This document shows, piece by piece, positions 25,102-36,207 of a stretch of 64,000 nt of DNA; the first letter of the stretch is position 1, and each line of letters opens with the position of its first letter. Origin of the DNA: Mytilus edulis (taxonomy: Eukaryota > Mollusca > Bivalvia > Mytilida > Mytilidae); contig NC_092350.1 of NCBI RefSeq assembly GCF_963676685.1, forward strand, positions 71,364,502 through 71,428,501, given 5' to 3'. Made by a program: the position numbers and the translations under genes. Under the pieces are notes generated by a model that was not told the DNA's origin, did not search any database, and saw nothing but the letters and a program-made list of their open reading frames with translations.

Positions 25102-25839
25102 ATGGTGCTACATAACCTTAAATACCGCTTCTGATGGTATGAGGTACCTTCAACTGAATGAACGTCAAACAAAAACACGCACTGGGGAAAATGTCAACGA
25201 CATTAGGGACGTAAGCCCAAAGATTTATGAGTGTGTAGGAGAGAGGGACCCTGTGGCACTATATGAGAAATTCGCTTCTAAGAGGCCATCTGGGATGTCA
25301 CATGAAATGGACCCCTTCTACATAACTAAACGCACTATACCACTGACAGGAGCTGAAAATAAACTGTGGTTCATTAGACAGCGATTAGGGTCCAAATCTC
25401 TTGCAAGTGTCATGAAAGTTATGAAAGAAAAGGACAATTTGGACGACAATAAGCGCCTGACAAACCACAGTGCGCGAAAATACTTGGTCCAAAAACTGAA
25501 GGACAATAATGTACAAGATACCGACATAATGCAGATATCGGGCCATAAAAATGTGCAATCTATCAGAAATTACAGCGCGTTAAATGAGGACAAGCACAAG
25601 CAGATATCTAATGTCCTCAGCAACACAACTGGTGAACCCCTCAGCCCCTTTGCCTTGTTCCAGTTGCATCAAACTTACCTCTAACTTCTGAAACAACTGT
25701 CAGTGACGATTTCTCCGTTGGTTCCGACAATTCCACCATTTGTTCTCCGACAAACACTTCTAACAGGATCGAATCCATGTTTTACGGTGCCAAATTACAA
25801 ATTCAAACCATGAATGTATACATGTGTGACCGCCATTAA
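25102..25839 (+). CDS. recombinase exon 2: catalytic domain
   Basis: Acceptor CTCTTTCAG. Contains NERQTKTRTGE, FYITKRTIP, NHSARKYLVQKL, ISGHKNV and RNYSAL, so the second catalytic Arg, both His and the nucleophile Tyr are present. The uninterrupted frame stops at 25,684; a one-base shift near 25,655 restores a family-like C-terminal tail up to the TAA at 25,837-25,839. Confidence 0.75.
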
Positions 25840-26155
25840 CTGTGACCGCTCAAATGAAATGTTTACATCGCGAAGCGTGGAACGATTCAAGCTTATTTCT
25901 TATACAATTGTTGGAAATACATATTTCTGTGGTTAATATTGTTTGTTTAAAACTTATAAATCATTGTGTTTCATGCTTATTGTTGATATTTTATTCCATA
26001 CTGAAACGAATTCTTTTACCATTGTTCACAACCGGATTGGGTTTTGATATTACTACGCAATGAGGTCTTTTGAGGATATTTTTTCCCAATAAATAACAAA
26101 ATCACATTAAACAACAATTCAGAATTTGTTTTGGTTTTCTAGATTGCAGTATAAA

Positions 26156-26302
26156 GACAATAATAGTGTATTGACTTGACATATCAACGATATAAGGATT
26201 CGGCACGAAACGGGGAAATTGCTCGGCACAGCCTCGCATTTCCCCGTTTCTAAGCCTCTTCCTTATATCGTTGATATGTCAAGTCAATACACTATTATTG
26301 TC
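26156..26302. repeat. 147-bp near-perfect palindrome FB3
   Basis: Arms GACAATAATAGTGTATTGAC and its reverse complement at the right end; pairing extends inwards through CATATCAACGATATAAGGA to the core GCTCGGCACAGCCTCGC, the exact reverse complement of the FB2 core. The arms are unrelated to those of FB2. Confidence 0.9.
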
Positions 26303-29300
26303 TATGTATGCTTATTACCTTCACATAATACATACTAAGTAGTTAAGAGTATTAACAACCAATTAAAGAAACTATAAATACCATTTAAAGAACGAAACAT
26401 CAACAATGCATAACACAAATAGCGAATTCTTTTATCAAATTAAAATAGGGTTTGTCCATAAAAACTAAAATCATGAAAAGCTAAACAAACGACGGAACAA
26501 ATGAAAAGCAATTAATTTATGTCCCACTTGGAAAAGGCATTATTCACTGAAAATTGAGGGTCACAGTGGCGCATAAGGTAGACAGGAAATGGCAATATGA
26601 ATGACAGAGTAATACAATTACTGTTGAATTTAGCTGTACCATCCATATTCTGACCTACAATGTTTACTCAATACTGACATTTTGACGATGCTTCTATTTT
26701 TAAGAAGATAATTGTACCCATTACATACAAATATATGACGCTTATTTAGTTGACACACCCGGTCGATTTTAGTTTGGTGTTCGCAATTCAATCGGGTATC
26801 TTAATTTGAATTGTCGTTGAGTTTTGAACTTCGGCACTGATTGTTAAAAAAACTCCCGTGTTCACTTTTTATTGAATAGTTACTATACATGCCGTAATCC
26901 TATTAACGGTCTTGTAAAAAGCACGGATTGAGATTAGCTGTCTTTTTTTTTATTCTACCTTGTATTATATATTCACAAAAAAATTAAAACAAAATGATGC
27001 AAATAGAAAAAGTTCATTCCATGTAAATTCATTTCTCATTTTCCTATTTCAATTTAAATTCCTAGCAATATTTTTTGTCTTTTCTTATTTATTGATCAGA
27101 TATAAGCTGTACTATTTATAACTGACTATCAAATTGAATAAGTATGTTGATATGCATGTAGTACTAATGCAGTGGCTTATTTTCCAATATATGGGACAAA
27201 GAAGATAATCTTCTGATATCAACTATGCGACTATGTAATATAAGTAAACATTAAATTACAACTTTGATCGTCATCCTAAATTAACCCTCTTTACATTAAA
27301 ATAACTTCAATTATTCACCTCTTTTATAGAATTACAGTATGGGTAGATTCCATTTACTTGTTTTGTGAATAAGGAACACAACAGATTACATGTAACAACA
27401 ACGTCTTGCAGGTCTAGGACTAACATGTTTTATTGTATTGAGGTTGAATCGTAAGCAACAGTGGGAGTAACACATATACTCAACATAAATTGAAATTTTT
27501 TGTTGAAAATTAAACCAATTATAAATTTATACACAACGCTGGAGGTGTGCCTTACTGGAGGTGTGCCTATGTTGTCAGAAATTATAAAATACAGTAATGC
27601 ATTTTTGTAAACATTGTATAGGAACATTGTTTAGCAAAGCAAATCGTGCAAATTGCAGAGTAACAAAGCAATTAAACACGTATTAATAATAGATTTTTCA
27701 ATATTGAATTTGTGAAATGTATACATAATAAAACGAACATGAATTAGTGACTGTTGGTCGGAACTGAAATACACATAGTTAATTTTGTGGCATTTGATGT
27801 CTAAAAAGACTTATGCTGGACGAGAAAAGTCTGTAATTCTTTAATTCATTTAAGCAAATAGCTGTTGCTGTATCTCAGCCTCATTATAGTGCAGCCAATC
27901 AGATTCTATACGTGATAAGTAATTTATTCAAATTGGCGTGTATTTCGAATGAAACTAATAGCTCTGCACCGTGATGCGAAGCAAATATAGTTCGCATGGC
28001 CAGATCCATCAAACGATCAGAATTAATTCAATAGTTACTGCTCGTTAGAAATATGACTGCACATGCTCTTGATAAGTTTCTCTCAATACTGATGACTTTA
28101 ATTAAAAGTCGGAAAAAATATCTCTTTTTTTTCAAATCTAGTGTTGAACGAAAGATTGACGAAATTTACTCTTACCTGTTTTGCAATTCCATCATGGGTT
28201 AAACTAAATACAATTTATTTAGAAAAATATGACCAGATAGTTTCACATGATGAAACTTTTTATTTCCTGTCATGCATGTATAAATTAACGGTTTGTTACA
28301 CATCAATATCGTTATATACCAAAAGAGAGATAGAATGTGAATGGCGGTTGGGCGAAATAACCGAGCAAAATGTCTCAAAGTTTTGTCAAGCGGATTATAT
28401 ATTGCGATATCTATCAGCAAAAAAATCCGATAACATGTTTCCTGTGATGTTTTATCTAGTATCTCATCCGTTAAAGATAGTAACGCTCAATTGCATTAAG
28501 ATTGATAGCGTGTGTTCCCATTGTGACGTCACAGATAATTGTTCTTGAAATATTGTGAAGTACGAAGCTGAAATGGTTTGTTCAAATTTCAAATGATGAA
28601 CAAGTATAACCCCGTATTATTATAGAGCCTCCACAATTAGGGCATGTCAGTTGAGTGTTCCTCATTGATATGTGCCGTAATTGCTCTGTCTTCGAACTCC
28701 CATTTGTACATCTGTAAAGTGCAGCAGAAATCGGCTCTCGTCATACATATCTAACGAATTGATCCTGCGTCAGGGCCTTCAGTTTCAATGACATCGAGGT
28801 AAAAACCTCGAGTTTTGTTGATGTTTCTAATTAATCGCATTGACCATGTTGACATCAAACTTGCTGATTTCATTCGGTTCCTGGCTGTTCTGGTTGATAT
28901 ATTTTTTTTGTTATTGTCTCTTAGAACATGACTAATTTCAAAAGCCATTCGTTATACTAGAACATGGTGTGCCCTGTCTTTACGTTAGCAGGTCTACCTC
29001 ATCTTGGCACCCTTTTACGGAGTTCACTGACTACAGTATAAAGATAGCTAATCTGATAGGTACGAACGTCATCCCTGTTGGCCAATAACTTGTCAATTTT
29101 GATTGAGCTATATTCGTCTATGTACTAATTTCTCAGAGAAAGAATATATTTTTCAAAATTTCAGACTTGCAAATATCTAAAGCGGGGACATACTGTATTT
29201 TGGATATTGCAAGAGCTGACAGGTACATTTGCATGAAACATCAATATCTTATTTTATTATTTATTACCGATCACACCTGTGTGATCACATCGTTTTTATG

Positions 29301-30340
29301 GAACAACGGTCTTGTTAAAACTCAATATTTACATTTAAATTGAATTATTGGTAATATGCTATAAATCAATATATAAGTGATGCTTATTTGTTTTCCGTAT
29401 GTTCACATTATATTTAAAGTACATTTGTAGTTGCCTTAGGTACTGGAACATTTCCAAAAGTCAGATACATAAGTTGTAAACTTTATAAAATGTACATATA
29501 CCATTCACCTTTTTTCTATAAGAAACAAGATCGGAAGTGCCAACATGACAAGCAAGGTATACATAATTGAACCATTATACGAATCGAAACTCAGTTTGAT
29601 TAAAGTATGAAATCACGAGTAGGCGGTCGTGTTATGTTTTACATGTACGACGTATTTTGTTCCTAAATATCTTTGATTGCTAACACATGTCACAAGTACA
29701 CTTGTTTTTGTTGACCTATTTTTTTAGAACAATTTGTATGTTTGTCTGAAATTTTATGTCAGTTGTGTAGTTTGTCTCTGATGCATGTTTACAAAGTTTG
29801 GAGTACAATCTTTGCTACACCAAATACGCTCTTTGTACCAGCAAACACAAAACAATTGATCATCTGAAATAAAATCACCCAGTATCACAAGATATCAAAG
29901 ATTATGTTGACTGTTATTTTGACTTCGTTTGAATCATTTTTTTGAAAAGGGAAAACAAGTAAAAAAAATTGATACCTAACTCAAAGGAAAATCAATTCGA
30001 AGAGTCCCTTAGAAAATGGCAAAAGCAAAACCTCAAACACATAAAAAAAAATGATAGAAAACCAACTGTAACATTCCTGACTAGCTGAGTGACCGGATAG
30101 GCATTTCTTTTTGTAAAAAAAGGTTGGATTAAACCAGGTTGTATAGCTAGCTTTAGCTCTCACTTGTTTGAAAGTCGCACAAAAATTACAAGAATGTTCG
30201 GGTATTGGTTCATTGGAGAGTATGCTACATAAAAGTGTGTTCACATTTTGCTGGCAGCTGTTTATTCGAAAGAATTTATAATGTTTGTCAAAAGAATGTG
30301 GATTGCTATTTTTATCAAGCAAATCAAACTTGATAAATCT
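26303..30340. other. non-coding stretch
   Basis: Four kb with no gene I can support. Two open frames (28,141-28,548 plus; 28,751-28,948 minus) show no recognisable domain or convincing splice borders. Confidence 0.45.
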
Positions 30341-30568
30341 TTATTTGCTGCATTTAATACCACCACGATATGTCCTATGCATTACCGCTTCGTTGCAATC
30401 ACCTGGTGCCCATGGAGATAACCTATAATCCTTGAAACCAAGACGTCCATAGGAACAATCTCCGACATGTGAAGTTCCACTAGAACAATACACTTGTTGT
30501 ATGTTATTTGCCGTTGCTGGAATTTCTCGACAATCGAAAGGTATTAAAAGTGTATTGCGGTTCCATTG
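30341..30568 (-). pseudogene. SRCR gene last exon (second half of domain III)
   Basis: Acceptor T-run then AG. The phase expected from the preceding exon gives NGTAIHF, the usual start of a second half, then hits a stop; one base missing in the TTTT run near 30,555 shifts to the frame that reads NNIQQVYC, GDCSYGRLGF, GDCNEAV and GGIKCSK before TAA. Four cysteines in SRCR spacing. Length with one base restored is an exact codon multiple. Confidence 0.6.
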
Positions 30569-31025
30569 CTAAAAAAAAGAAAATTGCTCATTTATACAAA
30601 GGATAATTGTATTGAACATATTGGAGGCAAATTTGGACAAGTAGACTAGATTAGTTGCAGTCTGAGTTAAGCATTACTCGTTCGCTTTGTTAACCTCAGA
30701 AGATATTCGCATGATATGACAAAGAAAGACGCGCTCCAATATTCTAAATAATAGAATTAGATTTTTGATGCATGATCTTGGTTTCCGTTTGTCATTTTTT
30801 TAGTTGATATTATTGTCAATAAGACATCGTAAAGAAGTTAACAACTACAGGTCGTCATACAACCCTTGACACGATACAAACCATTTGCTATTGCAGACTA
30901 TTAAAGAATGAGATGAAAATCAAAAACATTGATTTCACGATTCAGTTAGAAAGCAAGCTAACTGATACTACCTCTACCTACACCATGTACACACTCAATG
31001 CATTTGCTGTAAGGATAGTATCTAC

Positions 31026-31185
31026 CTTTTATGTAACATACGACATACAGCTGTTGCCGTTACATCATCCCATAGAGAGTTACCATGGAAACCAGACCAT
31101 CGAGAAGAGCAGATTTCCCATGTTTCTCCCTGGCTATGAACAATAACCTTTCCATAACCTTCTACAGAAACTGTCATCTGGAGCT
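31026..31185 (-). pseudogene. SRCR gene exon (first half of domain III)
   Basis: 160 nt, acceptor TATATGTAG, donor AAAAG before GTAGAT. Reads MTVSVEGYGKVIVHSQGETW, then EICSSRW and ATAVCRML, the classic G-x-V-x-V / W-x-x-C / VCR-x-L framework. This exon itself is intact. Confidence 0.7.
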
Positions 31186-31277
31186 CTACATATATATTAT
31201 ATTAATTTCTAGTGCTGGAAAAAGAGGCGGATAATACCAAACGGATATTAAAAGTAAAAAAAAGAACAACTGACAGT

Positions 31278-31365
31278 TCGAGAGTCACTGATCAGTCTTA
31301 TGTAGACGAAACACGAGTCTGGCGTAAATATAACATTTTTATCCTGGTATCTATGACGAGTTTAT
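31278..31365 (+). ncRNA. hammerhead-ribozyme-like motif, one core mutation
   Basis: Reads GAGTCACTGATCAGTC, loop TTATG, TAGACGAAAC, ACGA, GTCTGGCGTA. Stem II (GTC/GAC), the GAAA box, a tiny stem III (AC/GT) and the GTC cleavage site are all in place; stem I can pair GAGTCA with TGGCGT with wobbles. The invariant CTGATGA is CTGATCA, so cleavage should be abolished. The 3' flank TCCTGGTATCTATGA is shared with the copy at 32.25 kb. Confidence 0.65.
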
Positions 31366-32242
31366 TTTCAAAACAAAACAAAAAATAGCCCCTACAAAAA
31401 GTCTACAAATCCAAGTACTGATAACTAAGACTTTGATGAACAAATCGAGAAACTGGACGGAAGATCTAAGGTGTTCCGGGAAAAAACAAAGATCATGTAC
31501 CACATGAATTGCCCATCTGTAACTTGTATACGCACAAAACAGGTCAGTAGTTTATTATCGCTATATTATATTTGAGAGAGAAAAAGACGACAAGATAACG
31601 GTTGCGACTATTGGAACATATCCGTCGTTATCGATAGGGTGAATGCAATTCACGGTTTCACTTAGGTAGGTGCTTTGTTAACCCTGCTAAAGAGGAATGT
31701 CGAATTGGCTATGCGGCATGGAGACATAAACATGTACTGCCATATCCAGTCCAAATGGTGATAAACAAACAAATGTTCGTGTAAGGGCAATGCCATTCCA
31801 CCACCCCGAATTTAAAGGAAACATATTGCAAAACTACTTGTAGGGGTTTTTGCACTTTATAATTCCGATCCTATCCAGTATACGATATTTTGTAAACGAA
31901 AACCAGCAAAAAATGGTAATTTATATGCGTTTAACATAAATCATAAAAACAAAACAAAACAAAACATAAATACAAACATACCGGGATCACTTTCTCTTCA
32001 TAGCACTTAATAAACACTGACACACTTCCTTTGAAAGGCGATAACGGTTGTGTTTTTAATTGAATTGCATTGCCCAACATTCTGTTCTTTTCTGTTGCAT
32101 TTCAGAATTAACCAAAACAGACTATTTTTATAAAGTGATTGTTTACTGTTTTTTTCTCCTCCATGTCAGTAATATAAAATAAGTGTTTGCAAATGTCTTC
32201 ACTTCATTTCAACTTCGTACTTTATTTGGCTTTTTTAACAGT

Positions 32243-32350
32243 TTTTGATTCGAGCGTCACTGATGAGTCTTTTGTTGACAAAACGCGCGCCTTGCGTAAA
32301 CAAGGTAAATATGAAATTTCAATCCTGGTATCTATAATGAGTTTATTTAT
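32243..32350 (+). ncRNA. hammerhead-ribozyme-like motif, decayed
   Basis: Same repeat, same orientation, about 970 bp after the previous copy. Has CGAGCGTCACTGATGAGTC and TTGAC but AAAAC in place of GAAAC and GCC in place of the GTC cleavage site, so it is inactive. Followed by TCAATCCTGGTATCTATAAT as in the other copies. Confidence 0.6.
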
Positions 32351-33594
32351 TTACAGGATACATCAATTGACATTTGTGGTAATATATAACAAATATTCAG
32401 CATAGTTCTTTATCATATCTTCCTTTGTTCATGTTGTGTTCGGTGAAGTTCATTTTACTCAATAGTAGAGGCATGCAATGTATAAACACCATATTTCGGT
32501 TTAATTGTGTTTAACTGTGGCTAGCCGATAAAATTTACGTTTCTTTCTAAAACATATTTGTTATAGTTGATGTCCCCACCCCCTTTGTGCTTTTGCTAAG
32601 AAACCCAAAAGCCGAAACATGTAGAATATAAATAATCCAACAAGTTATTACATTCATCCGGCGCAGTAGTTAACATGTATAAGAACATTTATTTAGCTAA
32701 GTTTGTTGGGTACACTAATTCGTAAATCCTTATGAATTGTTTGCAATCTTCTTATTCACAAACCGTGTATATTATCTTAATACCTAAATCCAAGCTGCCT
32801 GCATACAACAGCTACATTTTATGTCGAAAAGTGATCAGAGTGTTCTGTTGTCCTTGTGTTCTCATATTTTACAATAAGCTGTCCCTCATTGGTCAAGTTT
32901 CCTCCAAACAACTGTACTTCATAATCTTTAATCAAATACATATAATGTCAACATGCTCTATATACCTCGTGTTTTTTTAAACAAAGAAAACATTATTGTG
33001 TCAATATTTGTCTGTTTTGTATTATAAGGGTTAAAATAATGTGTTTTCAAAACTGTAGAAAATTTTTAAATGGTTGCAAATGTGTTATAAATTCATTATG
33101 ACATGTTTGAGTTGCACGCATTATCAATAAATCGTCGAAATTTGTTCGAATCATAAATAAACAAAAAAGGGTATTCAATTTTGACATATTGAATTTAATA
33201 AATACCGCATACCAAATATAGTGCATCAAACTACCGTTTACGACTATACGTAGTTTAGTAGTCATTTAAATACAATATATGTAGCATAGCCTTCTACGAT
33301 CTAAATTATAATTGATTAATTGTTGGTTGCTTAATGCTAGTGGCAAATATTCCATACATGTTCAGGACGATTTGAATTATAAATCCTTATACAAAATGAG
33401 ACCGACTTTCGTTTCAGACGAGGTAAATTAGAATTTGTATGATTTGATATCAGACAACTATCTAACACCAGACCAAATTACATTAGTGGTAAGCAAATAT
33501 ATGTTACCACTCGGCCTTCAACATGTTAAAAAATAAGCAAATTTTAAAGAGATTAGTTCAATCATCGAAGATAAAAATAAGAGACTTTGATTAC
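32351..33594. other. non-coding stretch in SRCR remnant intron
   Basis: Lies between SRCR exons on the minus strand. No exon or known repeat recognised. Confidence 0.45.
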
Positions 33595-33818
33595 CTGGAA
33601 AAGGTTTTGACCTACGCTTTAGTCTTAAATCTCTCTTGTGGGAGTCGCAAATTATTCTGTTATCTTTGTGACTCCATTTTCGTGCTGAACACTGATTGAG
33701 GTCTACTGAATTACATGGGCATTCTATGTTTTTAAGAATGGTTGGCGCGATATCTTTCCTATTATAATTATGTCCGTCTCGTCCATTATCCACATCAGTA
33801 ATGATATGTCCACCGTTA
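33595..33818 (-). pseudogene. SRCR gene exon (second half of domain II)
   Basis: 224 nt, acceptor AACCAG, donor CCAG before GTAATC. Reads NGGHIITDVDNGRDG, ILKNIECPCNSVDLNQC, NRIICDSH. The I-x-C / L-x-x-C pattern is that of the C-terminal half of an SRCR domain. The frame is open, though LKRR stands where the last cysteine would be expected. Confidence 0.65.
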
Positions 33819-33967
33819 CTGGTTTAAAAAAGAAAGCAATTAGGAAAAAAAAAATACAAAAAATACAAAAAAAATACAAAAAAAAAAATACAATAATTGA
33901 AAATACTGCTGTTATCACATTCCATTTTTTTTTCAAACTTACATTTTCCATTTTAGCATGTGTGAAA

Positions 33968-34178
33968 CTAAGAGATATCAACCCTCCCCTTATACCTCTG
34001 ACCAATTTAGAATAAAGAAACACATATCAATACCCACAGTTAAACTTGATTTAAAAGAAGTCTGAGTCCGATGTCAGAATAGGTAACAAAAGAAATTATA
34101 AGCAAAATGACAATGCTACATATTGATAAATGACTTTTAACAGTTACTGACATGCCAGCTTAAGACCGCAATCTGCCT
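33968..34178 (-). repeat. solo fragment of the Naiad-like 3' tail
   Basis: Matches 14,105-14,300 in the same orientation (ATATCAACCCTCCCC, TTATACCTCTGACC, GAGTCCGATGTCAGAA, TTACTGACATGCCAGCT). No RT sequence is attached. A poly-A-rich tract lies a little further on at about 34,270-34,306. Confidence 0.7.
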
Positions 34179-34683
34179 TTTAATAATCAATAACACCACT
34201 AAACGGCTGTTATATTAAGTATAATTTAAAAAACAATTACATGTGGAAGAAGTCCCCAATAACAGTAGAAATTTTTTTTAAAAAATAAAAAAAAAAAAAA
34301 AAAAAATCAGGAAAATTCGTTCATCTGCGCAGAAATCTACAATGTATTTCCTTTTTCCGGTCTCGTTGTATGAAACTTTGAGTAAAATATATATCTATCA
34401 GTCTAGTATAAAATAAGAAGGAACGCAATACCAATTTCATTTTTAATTATTCCTTGATATGAAAAAACGTTACCTGATGATAGCGTTTCTTTGTTTACAT
34501 TGCATATGACGTCATAACTTAGGTATCGTCACAACTAAAACCCCTAACAATAGAACTCAAATCGGAAACGTTACGATATTTTCGTTTCTTTTTTTTTAAC
34601 AAATATTTAAGTTACAAAAAAATAATTCATACAGACTTCGTCCCCATTTATAGGTAATGCCTGTCTCATATTATTGTACTTAA

Positions 34684-34819
34684 TTGAAACCTAACATGTG
34701 ACAGAACACCGTTGCCTCAGAGGTACCTATGTAGGCCCCACAAACATAACCCCAGTATCCGTCTTTAAAGTGCTCAAGTATATCTCTTCTCTATCCTGCG
34801 TGTAGTCTAAACCTTACCT
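34684..34819 (-). pseudogene. SRCR gene exon (first half of domain II)
   Basis: 136 nt, acceptor AGTCCCAG. Reads VRFRLHAG, stop, RRDILEHFKDGYWGYVC, GAYIGTSEATVFCHMLGF. The in-frame TAG and the sequence TTAAGT where a GTAAGT donor is expected show loss of function. Phase (enters 1, leaves 2) matches the exon at 31,026-31,185. Confidence 0.65.
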
Positions 34820-36025
34820 CTGGGACTAAAGTTAATTAAAAACATTGATCAAACTATATATTGAATTGATATTCATGACTCTTGTATCGATAGAAAATGG
34901 TTAAAAACACATGTAATAATTGGCACATTTCAGGGTTAATTACTTTCATCAATACCAACTGATAGTTTTGCAGTCCTGTTTAAGATCGGTTGATTGATTG
35001 TAATAGACCAATTTATGTTTTTACTTATATAATATCAAAAAATTTCGAAACCTTCTGGGGAATTATCTATTTCTAATATTGACATTTCTTTGCTGTGCCT
35101 TTATGATATATCGATGCATTTTAACTTGAGATCCGAATAGAAACTACCAAATATATATATTCAATACTTGATTACTTTATCTTTCACTAGATATTGGCAC
35201 TATTAAATGACGTCAAACTAAAATCCGTGACAAACGTCTGTATCGAATGAAGAGCGTTGGGAGTTGATGATATGAGCATTCATTTTAAGTACTAGCTACA
35301 TATGTAAAATAAATAATTCAATAAGTGTATACAGTTTTCTCGTGAAATCAAACTGGTTGATGCAGTACATGTATAACACTCTTAATATTAACAAAATTTA
35401 CTTCTATTTTTTTAACAAATTTTTCTATAATTATACATTGCATTTTCAAGGACAACCCATTTACAGAAAAAAACCTTGATTTAAGAAAATAAAAATATTA
35501 GTATCGTCGGAAATCACTTCCACTAATACAGTGTCCAGAGGTATTGATTTTACAAGTTTAATTAACATGTTTATTAACGTTCTTTTATAATTGTGACTTG
35601 TATGGATAGTTGTTTCATTGGCACTTATACCACATCTTCCTATTTCTATTGAACTAGTATCAATTTCATTCTTAAGGAATAAAATGTTATACTACCGAAT
35701 AGTTAGTTCCTATGTATGTTACGTTGTCGTTTGATTTTTGTTGCACTTCAGTTTTCTGTTGTTTCGTTGTTTCCCTCTTATAACAGGTGAACACTCCCTC
35801 GGTTTTAGTTTGGATCCTTGATTTGTTTACTCGCAATCGATTTATGACTTTTGAACAGCGGTATACCAATGTTGTCTTTATTTATATATATTTTCCATTT
35901 TATTTATATATTTTTTAGAGTAAATAAAGTTATCTTTTTTGGTTGTGTTTACCTAAATTCAAAATCATCTTCGGTACTAAAAATTCAAAAAAAAAAAAAA
36001 AACAATATGAACCATAACAATTAAT
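34820..36025. other. non-coding stretch with repeat fragments
   Basis: SRCR intron. Holds a SINE-like end at about 35,590-35,650 (GTTTCATTGGCAC, ACCACATCTTCC) and, at about 35,690-35,890, a repeat-like segment ending GAACAGCGGTATACCAATGT that I recall as common in mussel sequence. No gene seen. Confidence 0.45.
35590..35650 (+). repeat. SINE-like tail fragment
   Basis: ATAGTTGTTTCATTGGCACT and ATACCACATCTTCC match the end of the dispersed repeat at 3432-3632. Confidence 0.55.
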
Positions 36026-36207
36026 CTAAACACCTTCTACCGGTTCTGTCCGGTATTTGACAACTGCTGGTCCTATACCATGGAATTCTGCTTTCCTCAC
36101 TTGTCCAATCAAACTCACAATCCTGTAAATCATTGGCAAGTAAAGGACATTCGATGTAATCTATCCATAGTGGTCACTGCCCTTGAATGAACTTACCATA
36201 TACTGCA
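36026..36207 (-). pseudogene. SRCR gene exon (second half of domain I), truncated by a retroelement
   Basis: Reads VAVYGKFIQGQ, stop (TGA in place of the usual Gly codon), PLWIDYIECPLLANDLQDC, then two more cysteines. G-Q-G-P-L-W-I-D is close to the G-x-G-x-I-W-L-D signature of SRCR domains. The expected phase-1 donor is absent (ATTAAT where GTNAGT would be). Upstream coding sequence ends at the junction with Penelope-like DNA near 36,208. Confidence 0.6.

Larger units (their letters stand above)
22682..25839 (+). pseudogene. Crypton/DUF3504-type tyrosine recombinase gene, two frameshifts
   Basis: Gene span: exon 1 22,682-23,551, intron 23,552-25,101, exon 2 25,102-25,839. The product carries the full tyrosine-recombinase set: Arg in HFGLRGVTEHYELR, His-x-x-Arg in NHSARKYLVQKL, His in ISGHKNV and the Tyr in SIRNYSAL. 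The N-terminal 150 residues are acidic and low in pattern. Domain order and the motif DGTEYEPSSLK match the DUF3504 family, which derives from Crypton DNA transposons. Single-base shifts are needed at about 23,145 (after KFFKMKK) and about 25,655, after which a tail with ESMFYGAKLQIQ continues to the stop. Both are small, so this is a recent pseudogene or contains sequencing errors. It may be a Crypton copy or a decayed host gene derived from one. I chose the ATG at 22,682; one at 22,637 is also in frame. Confidence 0.75.
30341..36207 (-). pseudogene. SRCR-domain receptor gene, decayed (three SRCR domains)
   Basis: Minus-strand gene remnant. In transcription order: 36,207-36,026 (second half of domain I), 34,819-34,684 and 33,818-33,595 (domain II), 31,185-31,026 and 30,568-30,341 (domain III and stop). 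Splice phases fit an SRCR layout throughout: first halves enter in phase 1 and leave in phase 2; second halves enter in phase 2 and leave in phase 1. Scavenger receptor cysteine-rich domains are extracellular ligand-binding modules used in innate immunity. Lesions: in-frame TGA and no donor in the first exon, in-frame TAG and a GT-to-TT donor change in the second, a one-base deletion in the last. The 5' end is missing where a Penelope-like element begins at about 36,208. SRCR identity rests on WGYVCGAY, VFCHMLGF, AVCRML and cysteine spacing; no search was possible. Confidence 0.7.

Noticed and set aside
28141-28548. Open frame of 135 codons on the plus strand
   Set aside because: No domain-like pattern, no signal peptide, an unremarkable composition for this AT-rich DNA and no clear splice or polyadenylation context.
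28751-28948. Minus-strand open frame with a downstream CPNCGG-like stretch
   Set aside because: The zinc-finger-like residues lie in a continuation interrupted by stops; no second finger and no splice borders were found.
29981-30322. Minus-strand frame of 113 codons just downstream of the SRCR stop
   Set aside because: It lies after the stop codon of the last SRCR exon and has no recognisable domain; it is more likely untranslated sequence.
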